5,144 nucleotides of DNA, taken from Verrucomicrobiia bacterium (GTDB lineage: Bacteria; Verrucomicrobiota; Verrucomicrobiia; Verrucomicrobiales; Akkermansiaceae). The stretch spans positions 1-5,144 of the forward strand of contig CANHKJ010000229.1 in assembly GCA_947460915.1 (NCBI GenBank), read 5' to 3'. Position numbers and translations under genes: made by a program. Position 1 is the first letter of the stretch. The number at the start of each line of letters is the position of its first letter. Below the pieces are notes generated by a model. The model was not told the origin of the DNA. It ran no database searches and saw only the letters and a list, made by a program, of their open reading frames with translations. Below, piece after piece: positions 1 to 5,144 of this stretch.

Positions 1-489
1 ACGGAATTGAATAAATGACCAGATGACAATGGCGAAATAACTGGCGAGCAGAACCGGCCATGCGAATGAAGGGAACTCCATCCACGGCATGCCGGTGCTG
101 GAGCCCGAAATGATGCCAACAAGACCGAGCAAAACTCCGAGATTCCATACGTGACCGGCGACCAGAATCAATCCCGATGCAGTGCATTCTTTGCGAGATA
201 AGCGAGCCATCATCCAAATGATCACCGCAAATGCAGCCTGAAATCCCCATCCATAAATGAACGCGTTGATGTGAGCTGGAAAAACCCGACCATAAGTCAA
301 CCATGAGCAGCACGACAAGAAGCCGGGTGCGTGAACCTTGGCAGATGCTAAAATTCCTAGGACGATCGAAACCGCGAGCCAAGCGGCACCGCTGGTCAGG
401 AAAAACATCACTGGGTGACGTAACGAACGGTCGATCCCTGCTCGAAGCAAGGCATCCTGTTCACTATTATTTGGGATGGCGGAAGACAT
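1..489 (-). CDS. ccoN: cbb3-type (C-family) heme-copper oxidase subunit I, N-terminal part; 3' end missing
   Basis: The first 163 codons of the catalytic subunit of a terminal oxidase, which reduces oxygen at a heme/CuB centre in the cytoplasmic membrane. The frame stays open from the ATG at 489 to the left edge. Residues 25-52 make the first helix (HPVMFFLTSGAAWLAVSIVL). GRVFPAHINAFIYGWGFQAA (67-86) matches the C-type signature in which the His, here H73, is a ligand of the low-spin heme b. A-type oxidases have a different sequence here. Further helices lie at about 74-96, 104-128 and 141-162. The CuB and high-spin heme ligands lie in the missing part, so catalytic competence cannot be judged. 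The ATG is 23 nt after the cytochrome c stop, with no Shine-Dalgarno motif. The symbol is by similarity to CcoN; a divergent CcoN-like clade, or a fusion with CcoO further downstream, is possible. Confidence 0.88.
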   Translation of the reverse strand, partial: MSSAIPNNSEQDALLRAGIDRSLRHPVMFFLTSGAAWLAVSIVLGILASAKVHAPGFLSCCSWLTYGRVFPAHINAFIYGWGFQAAFAVIIWMMARLSRKECTASGLILVAGHVWNLGVLLGLVGIISGSSTGMPWMEFPSFAWPVLLASYFAIVIWSFIQFR

Positions 490-512
490 CGGTTTTGAAG
501 ATAAAATCGAAA

Positions 513-1268
513 TTAAGGTTTGGTGAGTTCCGCGGAAGAAACTTGGGGTTTACCCACTTCACTGCGAAGCGCAGCGACTTGCTCGGCTTTTACGGCCGAA
601 GCCTTGTTGCCAAAACTATTGCGAACATAGGTTAGCACTCCGGCGATTTGCTCGTCTGTTTGATAGGCAAGTGCCGCCATACCGCCTGGCATATTGTATT
701 CTGTTCCCTTGACCGAAATCGGACCTTGGAGGCCGCGCAGTTGGATTCGGATGAGATTAGAAATCGGGCCATTGACCCACTCCGACCCGGCAAGCGGCGG
801 AGCAATCGGACCGCCTTCGCCATTTTGACCGTGGCAGGCAGCACAGACGAGAAACTGAGTTTTACCAATCGCCATGGCAGCAGGATCAATCGGAGCCTCA
901 ACTGCGGCCGGAATATCGATCGTCTTGGTATCAACAGCTGGCGCTGATGCAAGTTTTTTGGCAGTTTCGGAACCAGGTACAAGCTGCGCTGGCTGCTCAA
1001 CCGCTAATGGCTTGGAAGCGGCGAGCTGCTTACTAAGCTTAGGGATGGCGGCATCAAGTGCTTCAGGCGAGATGTTAGCGGCCTGCGCTGCGTCGATTTT
1101 CGCCTTAGTGGCGTAGCGCGGCTTGGCAGCAGCATCTTCAAGTGTTGTTGGATCAGAGTGATTGAATAACCAAATCACTGCAAGCAGCACAGCAAAGATA
1201 AAGAAGGTGCCGAGAGCCCACCAAAATGTGGTGAAGCGGATGATCAGATTGTCGCGGGATGGGTCCAT
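513..1268 (-). CDS. Membrane-anchored monoheme cytochrome c, between ACIII and the oxidase
   Basis: A 251-residue c-type cytochrome. Numbering from the ATG at 1268, the layout is: a short N-terminus; one transmembrane helix at about 13-35; a long, mostly polar Ala/Lys/Pro-rich linker at about 44-130, probably periplasmic; one cytochrome c domain with CAACH (142-146) and the likely distal Met in YNMPGGMAAL (M193, or M197); the TDEQIAGVLTYVRNSFGN end helix (204-221); and a polar tail of about 30 residues. An in-frame TTG at 1274 would add two residues; neither start has a Shine-Dalgarno sequence, and ATG is preferred by codon type. The anchored-helix plan resembles CcoP of cbb3 oxidases, but CcoP has two hemes and this has one. 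Position between actF (16 nt) and the oxidase gene (23 nt) suggests that it shuttles electrons from ACIII to the oxidase or is an oxidase subunit. The cytochrome assignment is firm; the role is inferred. Confidence 0.9.
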   Translation of the reverse strand: MDPSRDNLIIRFTTFWWALGTFFIFAVLLAVIWLFNHSDPTTLEDAAAKPRYATKAKIDAAQAANISPEALDAAIPKLSKQLAASKPLAVEQPAQLVPGSETAKKLASAPAVDTKTIDIPAAVEAPIDPAAMAIGKTQFLVCAACHGQNGEGGPIAPPLAGSEWVNGPISNLIRIQLRGLQGPISVKGTEYNMPGGMAALAYQTDEQIAGVLTYVRNSFGNKASAVKAEQVAALRSEVGKPQVSSAELTKP

Positions 1269-1284
1269 GTTCAAAAAAGTGAGC

Positions 1285-2595
1285 TCAGTTGGAAACGTTG
1301 GCGGACTCGAGAATGCGAGGGTCGCGATTCGGATAGAGTGAATGCTGACCTAAGGCGCGGATGAGGATAAAGATGAAAGCCGCACCGATGGTTACAAATG
1401 CGAGAATGTCACCCCAGAAGGCACCTGGAATCGCCACTTGGATATCACCGAATACTTCCGGCTTGATATGCCCAAGAGAAACGCCTCGCTCAGGAATCGT
1501 GATCAGATAATGATCGAGAGCGTGCATACAGAGCGTGTAAACCGCGACGATCGAGAGCATCTTCGGGTTCTTTTTCAGCCATGCTTGAAGCAACACAACG
1601 AAAGGAACGACGAAGTGACCGAAGACGAGGAAATACATCGCGATATTCCAGTTGCCGGTGTTACGAATCGAAAAGTATGAAGTTTCCTCGGTGATGTTCG
1701 CGTACCAGATCAGGAAAAACTGGGAAAAGGCGATGTAGGCCCAGAAGGTCGTGAAGGCAAACATCAACTTGCCCATGATGTGGAAGTGCTCTGGAGTCGT
1801 TACGTGTTTGAGGTGACCCATGCTCTTCAACCAGGTGCAAACGAGAACGATGACGGCCATCGAGTTCAGTGCGGTGCCGGCGAAGAGATAAACACCCCAC
1901 ATGGTCGAGAACCACTTGTAATCAAGCCCCATCAAAAAGTCGAAGCCAGTGAATGTAATGGTGAGCGCGAAAATAATGAGAGGATAGTTCGAGTGATAGC
2001 GCGCCTTCAGAAGACGAGCGGTCCCTGGATTTGGGTCTGTGTCCTGTGAAGTCGAGAGCTTGCGGAGGCCATAAATCACGGTGCTGAGACCGATGCCATA
2101 AAATGCAAAACGACCGTACCAAAATGGAAGATTCATGAACCAATGCTTGTTAGCAAGCAGGTGTTCGTGGTGATGGAGATACTCTTTGACCGAGCCTGCT
2201 GCTTCGCGGTGAATATTCATCCACTCGTACAGATAGACCTGCACTTGGGGGAACAAAAGCGGAAGACCAAACAAGAAGACCCACGGAAAGGTTGAACCGA
2301 GATTTTCAAAGGTGCGTCGCACGGAAGTACCCCAACTTGAATTGGAAACATTGTGCAGCAAGGTCCAGAAAACGCCACCGATCGAAAGCGTCAGGAAGTA
2401 ATAAAAGGCAAACAACCATGAGTAGGCGAAGGGCCCACGAAGTTTTTCGGATGCAAAAAACAAGAGATAGATGCTGGCGACGGTGCCCAGAACAGCAACG
2501 ATCAAGGCCATGCGTTTCACCTTCGAAACCTTGGAGGAATCGAGGTGATCGCCGTTGATCGCGATGTCTGCGGAAGTGACGTGGTGGTGGGCCAT
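1285..2595 (-). CDS. actF: Alternative Complex III subunit ActF (second NrfD-like membrane subunit)
   Basis: A 436-residue polytopic membrane protein, the ActF subunit of Alternative Complex III, distantly related to ActC/NrfD and often annotated as quinol:cytochrome c oxidoreductase subunit 2. About ten hydrophobic helices are visible (roughly 29-47, 59-81, 103-124, 159-178, 204-223, 233-255, 276-297, 319-340, 347-366, 396-414). Recognisable family motifs are GGVFWTLLHNVSNSSW (73-88), FDFLMGLDYKWFSTMWGVY (218-236), SQFFLIWYANITEET (291-305) and GHFVVPFVVLL (326-336). The last one or two helices follow a gap with the sequence DIQVAIPGAFWGDI. There is a short His stretch at the N-terminus (MAHHH) and another in the loop at 140-151. 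The ATG start at 2595 follows the actE stop by 21 nt and has no Shine-Dalgarno motif. It ends TGA 16 nt before the cytochrome c start. Length and order are normal. Confidence 0.94.
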   Translation of the reverse strand: MAHHHVTSADIAINGDHLDSSKVSKVKRMALIVAVLGTVASIYLLFFASEKLRGPFAYSWLFAFYYFLTLSIGGVFWTLLHNVSNSSWGTSVRRTFENLGSTFPWVFLFGLPLLFPQVQVYLYEWMNIHREAAGSVKEYLHHHEHLLANKHWFMNLPFWYGRFAFYGIGLSTVIYGLRKLSTSQDTDPNPGTARLLKARYHSNYPLIIFALTITFTGFDFLMGLDYKWFSTMWGVYLFAGTALNSMAVIVLVCTWLKSMGHLKHVTTPEHFHIMGKLMFAFTTFWAYIAFSQFFLIWYANITEETSYFSIRNTGNWNIAMYFLVFGHFVVPFVVLLQAWLKKNPKMLSIVAVYTLCMHALDHYLITIPERGVSLGHIKPEVFGDIQVAIPGAFWGDILAFVTIGAAFIFILIRALGQHSLYPNRDPRILESANVSN

Positions 2596-2616
2596 TTCGA
2601 TAAATCTGGGAAAAAG

Positions 2617-3267
2617 TTAGTGGGCCTTGGTTTGAGACTCTTTGGCAGCCTGTAGCGTGCGAACGTAGGCGACAATCGCCCAACGGTCACGAACTGGGAT
2701 GTTGTAGCCGTAGCCACTCATCATGCCCTTGCCGTTAGTGATGGTTTCAAAGACGCGACCATCTGGATAAGATGCCGACTTGAAGTTATCCATGTGGAAG
2801 TTGGCGATGCCGGGCACGCCATACTGGCCGGTGATCCCTTGGCCGTCTCCCGACTTGCCGTGGCACACTGCGCAATAAATGCCGAAGCGTTCTTTGCCTC
2901 GCTGAATCAGGGAAGAAGCGCTTTCCTCGGTAAGCTGTAATTCTGATGGCATGCCGTTGCCAAAATAATCGCCGACATGTCCCGTGTAGTAATAACCGGT
3001 CTGACCGCCAAATTCATATTCCGGCACTCCACCCACAGATTGCGCACCCGCTTCATTGAAGCCGCGTGGTTGGGTTTGACCGACTGGCAGGCGGCTGCCG
3101 TGACCGTCGGCGAAGAATGCCTCAGGCTTCTGGGCGCGGAGCTTGTCCTGATCGTCCATATCCGGGAAGATCTGGATCGGAGGCTTGGAGAAATGCTGGC
3201 CGCGGACTCCGAAGACTCCGACGACGAGCAACGCAATCAGTGCGTAAGCGAGGAAAAAGTAGCGCAT
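2617..3267 (-). CDS. actE: Alternative Complex III subunit ActE (monoheme cytochrome c)
   Basis: A 216-residue monoheme c-type cytochrome, the ActE subunit of Alternative Complex III, facing the periplasm and a candidate exit point for electrons. Residues 3-20 form one hydrophobic segment, followed by RGQHFSKPPIQIFPDM (22-37), typical of ActE. The heme-binding motif is CAVCH (132-136), with H136 as proximal ligand. The distal ligand is most likely M183 in NGKGMMSGYG, with M182 as the alternative. The PVRDRWAIVAYVRTLQ helix (191-206) closes the cytochrome fold. There is no lipobox cysteine after the N-terminal hydrophobic segment; the only cysteines are the two in the heme motif. Attachment by an uncleaved helix, or cleavage to a soluble form, is therefore more likely than a lipid anchor. 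The ATG start at 3267 lacks a Shine-Dalgarno motif and has a pyrimidine-rich leader. The gene ends 21 nt before actF. Confidence 0.94.
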   Translation of the reverse strand: MRYFFLAYALIALLVVGVFGVRGQHFSKPPIQIFPDMDDQDKLRAQKPEAFFADGHGSRLPVGQTQPRGFNEAGAQSVGGVPEYEFGGQTGYYYTGHVGDYFGNGMPSELQLTEESASSLIQRGKERFGIYCAVCHGKSGDGQGITGQYGVPGIANFHMDNFKSASYPDGRVFETITNGKGMMSGYGYNIPVRDRWAIVAYVRTLQAAKESQTKAH

Positions 3268-3317
3268 GAGAATTTAGCGGAAAGAGTTAAGAGGGATGAG
3301 AGTCATCGTTAGGATCA

Positions 3318-3872
3318 TCAATCTTCTTCTTCGACGAGTTCGATATTTGCTCCGCCGATTTCTGCAAGCAGTTCGCGCGTGCCATTAGGCGTGAATTTAG
3401 GATCACGAGCTTCGATCGCGATGAAAAATCCATCATCCGTTGCCTTGCGGAATTGATCACTCGCAAACAAAGGGTGATTGAGGCGAGGAAGTTGAATTAA
3501 TCCCAACAGACCGAAGAGAACCGTAAATCCGGAAAATAGGATCGTCAGCTCGAACATGATTGGGAAAAACGCAGGCACCGTGAAGATGTTCACTGGCTTC
3601 GACTGAACCACCGTCGGGTAAATCACCACCTGAGTCGTGTATGCGAGCGCAAAGGCAGTTGCGGTGCCGGTCATACCACCGAAGAACACAAACCAAGGAA
3701 GGATTGAGCGTTTCATGCCCATCGCTCCGTCGAGGCCGTGGATCGGGTAGGGAGAATAACAATCCCATTTCCTAAAGCCGGCGTCGCGGATTTTTTCAGC
3801 GCCTTTGTAAAGAGCGGATGCGCTCTTGAACTCGGCGAGGTAGCCGTAAACGCGTTTGCGGGTGGTGCTCAC
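3318..3872 (-). CDS. actD: Alternative Complex III subunit ActD (DUF3341 family)
   Basis: A 184-residue membrane protein of the DUF3341 family, the ActD subunit of Alternative Complex III. It carries no cofactor and packs beside ActC/ActF in the membrane as a structural subunit. Family features in order are an N-terminal soluble part beginning YGYLAEF (9-15), the conserved SPYPIHGLDGAMGMKRS (40-56), a first transmembrane helix at about 58-80, a second at about 100-127 holding PAFFPIMFELTILFSG (100-115), and a C-terminal soluble domain with DGFFIAIEARDPKF (147-160). The tail is acidic (EEED). Length is normal for the family. The start is GTG at 3872: no in-frame ATG lies between it and the nearest upstream stop, and the N-terminus fits the family. 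No Shine-Dalgarno motif is visible before it. It sits 30 nt after actC and 50 nt before actE, the canonical order. Confidence 0.94.
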   Translation of the reverse strand: MSTTRKRVYGYLAEFKSASALYKGAEKIRDAGFRKWDCYSPYPIHGLDGAMGMKRSILPWFVFFGGMTGTATAFALAYTTQVVIYPTVVQSKPVNIFTVPAFFPIMFELTILFSGFTVLFGLLGLIQLPRLNHPLFASDQFRKATDDGFFIAIEARDPKFTPNGTRELLAEIGGANIELVEEED

Positions 3873-3902
3873 TGGTGTAGAATTTAAAGTTAGGCGTTAA
3901 AG

Positions 3903-5144
3903 TTATTTGGAGGAAACCAATTCCTTTTGATAGGCGGCTTCGATCACAACACCGTGGTCTGCATGCTCTTGAAGATCGTCGTGGTGAGGATCAGACTCAA
4001 GAAGAGTCCATTTGACTTCGGCAATGTTGATGCAGGGCAGGAAACGAAGGAACATCATAAACAGAGCAAGGAATAAGCCAATTGTACCGACAAAGGTCAT
4101 CAGCTCGACACCGCTCGGCGAATAGGTTTTCCAGTCACCTGGGAGGAACATCCGGGCCAAGGTGGTGCAGATAATGACGAAGCGCTCAAACCACATACCG
4201 ACGTTGACGCACATCGCAACCACCATGATCACCCAGAGGTTTTCACGGCATGCTTTAAACCAAAAGACCTGAGGAGAAAGCACGTTAAGGCTCATCATCG
4301 CCGCATAGGCCCACCAGTATGGACCCGCGATCCGGAATTTGAAGGCATCCATTTCATAGATGGCACCTGAGTAGAAGGCGACGAAAAGCTCCATCAAGTA
4401 AGCATAGCCGACGATCGTCCCTGTAAGGAGGATGATCTTGGCCATATTATCGATGTGCTTCATGGTGATCAAATCCTGCAATCCGTATATGAAACGGGCA
4501 GGAACCATGATGGTAAGCACCATCGCGAAACCACCGAAAATTGCACCGGCAACGAAGTAAGGTGGGAAGATCGTGGTGTGCCAACCGGGAACCACCGAGG
4601 TAGCAAAGTCGAAGGAAACGACCGAGTGAACGGAAAGCACCAACGGTGTGGAAAGTGCTGCGAGAAGTAAGTAAGCCATTTCATAGTGACTCCACTGGCG
4701 GTTGCCACCGCGCCAGCCGAGTGAGAAGATTCCATAAAGAACCTTGCGAATGCCTGGCTTGCAACGATCGCGGATGGTGGCGAGATCGGGAACCATGCCG
4801 AGGTACCAGAAGATCAGTGAAATCGTGAAATAAGTCGAAACAGCAAACACGTCCCATAGCAGCGGCGACTTAAAGTTTTGCCAAATCGCGTTCGCATTCG
4901 GCACTGGGGCGAGGAACCAAGCAAACCAGACGCGGCCGACGTGGAAGGCCGGGAAAATGCCGGCGCACATCACGGCAAAAATCGTCATGGCTTCGGCAGC
5001 ACGGTTGATGGATGTCCGCCAGTTTTGACGGGTCAGGAACAGAACCGCTGAGATGAGTGTTCCCGCGTGACCGATACCGATCCAGAACACAAAGTTGGTA
5101 ATATCAAAGCCCCAGAAGACGCGGTTGGACATACCCCAAACTCC
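3903..5144 (-). CDS. actC: Alternative Complex III subunit ActC (NrfD/PsrC-like quinol-oxidising membrane subunit), 5' end missing
   Basis: This is the NrfD-family integral membrane subunit of Alternative Complex III, which oxidises quinol in the cytoplasmic membrane and passes electrons to the ActB/ActA/ActE redox chain. The reading frame is open to the right edge. The codons before the first ATG (at 5132) read GVWG and continue the family's conserved run, so that ATG is internal. Of the protein, 413 residues are visible; about 70 N-terminal residues, with the first helix, should lie outside. Visible-residue landmarks (edge = 1) are WIGIGHAGTLIS at 21-32, AEAMT at 50-54, FHVGR at 67-71, SPLLWDVF at 93-100 and SVHSVVSFDFA at 171-181. 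About nine hydrophobic segments can be made out. H68 and D98 are 30 residues apart, which fits the His/Asp pair I recall from ACIII structures as the quinol site. The tail (385-399) is rich in His and Asp. The gene stops with TAA, 30 nt before actD. The family call is firm. Confidence 0.95.
   Translation of the reverse strand, partial: GVWGMSNRVFWGFDITNFVFWIGIGHAGTLISAVLFLTRQNWRTSINRAAEAMTIFAVMCAGIFPAFHVGRVWFAWFLAPVPNANAIWQNFKSPLLWDVFAVSTYFTISLIFWYLGMVPDLATIRDRCKPGIRKVLYGIFSLGWRGGNRQWSHYEMAYLLLAALSTPLVLSVHSVVSFDFATSVVPGWHTTIFPPYFVAGAIFGGFAMVLTIMVPARFIYGLQDLITMKHIDNMAKIILLTGTIVGYAYLMELFVAFYSGAIYEMDAFKFRIAGPYWWAYAAMMSLNVLSPQVFWFKACRENLWVIMVVAMCVNVGMWFERFVIICTTLARMFLPGDWKTYSPSGVELMTFVGTIGLFLALFMMFLRFLPCINIAEVKWTLLESDPHHDDLQEHADHGVVIEAAYQKELVSSK

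Larger units (their letters stand above)
1..5144 (-). other. Probable single operon: ACIII (actCDEF) - cytochrome c - cbb3-type oxidase
   Basis: Six genes lie on one strand with gaps of 30, 50, 21, 16 and 23 nt. I see no hairpin followed by a T-run in any gap and no room for a separate promoter except perhaps the 50-nt gap before actE, where I find no convincing -35/-10 pair. The order C-D-E-F is the canonical ACIII order, so actA (multiheme cytochrome) and actB (iron-sulfur/molybdopterin-like subunit) are expected beyond the right edge, and the rest of the oxidase beyond the left edge. The transcript promoter is expected outside the window. Co-transcription is an inference from spacing. Confidence 0.8.

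Noticed and set aside
401..405. Possible frameshift at the A-run (T-run on the coding strand) early in the oxidase gene
   Set aside because: A recount gives five bases, and the frame reads HPVMFFLTSGAAW without a break into the conserved oxidase sequence, so the gene is intact as far as it is visible.
303..635. Plus-strand open frame of 110 codons across the cytochrome c / oxidase junction
   Set aside because: It lies opposite two well-supported genes, is rich in Arg/Ser/Lys with no family resemblance, and is explained as an antisense shadow.
2306..2717. Minus-strand open frames overlapping the actE end and actF start (125 and 66 codons)
   Set aside because: They are out-of-frame readings of actE and actF, whose own frames carry the conserved motifs; the alternative products resemble nothing.
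3268..3317. The 50-nt actD-actE gap as an internal promoter or terminator
   Set aside because: No inverted repeat followed by a T-run and no convincing -35/-10 pair is visible; it is simply a slightly longer spacer.
5130..5132. ATG at 5132 as the true start of actC
   Set aside because: The frame stays open upstream, and the preceding GVWG codons continue the conserved family sequence. The family also has an extra N-terminal region, so the gene is cut by the window edge.
1..5144. CRISPR arrays, tRNA/rRNA genes, insertion sequences or long repeats
   Set aside because: Almost every base is inside a conserved respiratory gene or a short spacer; I saw no repeat units, no structured RNA and no transposase-like frames.

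Overview
The window is a stretch of a bacterial respiratory operon, with every gene on the minus strand (read from right to left). It holds the back half of an Alternative Complex III (ACIII, quinol:electron-acceptor oxidoreductase) cluster: actC (partial at the right edge), actD, actE and actF. A membrane-anchored monoheme cytochrome c follows, and then the first 163 codons of a heme-copper oxidase catalytic subunit of the cbb3/C type (cut by the left edge).

No taxonomic marker is present. The base composition is moderate (about 50% GC by eye), and the gene order ACIII - single-heme cytochrome c - CcoN-like oxidase, together with the protein wording, reminds me most of Verrucomicrobiota or related PVC bacteria. 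This is an inference from memory, not a demonstrated assignment.

Layout, in transcription order: actC C-terminal 413 residues (5144-3903); 30-nt gap; actD with a GTG start (3872-3318); 50-nt gap; actE (3267-2617); 21-nt gap; actF (2595-1285); 16-nt gap; cytochrome c (1268-513, ATG preferred over an upstream TTG); 23-nt gap; ccoN-like subunit I (489-1, running off the edge). No gap exceeds 50 nt and I see no terminator hairpin in any of them, so one transcript is likely. Its promoter should lie upstream of actC, probably before actA/actB, outside the window. None of the five visible starts has a recognisable Shine-Dalgarno sequence.

How the genes work together: ActC is the NrfD-like membrane subunit where menaquinol or ubiquinol is thought to be oxidised. 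ActF is its second NrfD-like partner, ActD a two-helix scaffold subunit, and ActE a membrane-tethered monoheme cytochrome c. Electrons would leave through ActE and/or the following tethered cytochrome c and reach the oxidase whose subunit I starts at 489, where oxygen is reduced. The cluster thus looks like a self-contained quinol-to-oxygen branch that replaces the bc1 complex. The least ordinary points are the pairing of ACIII with a C-type oxidase and the tethered monoheme cytochrome placed between them.
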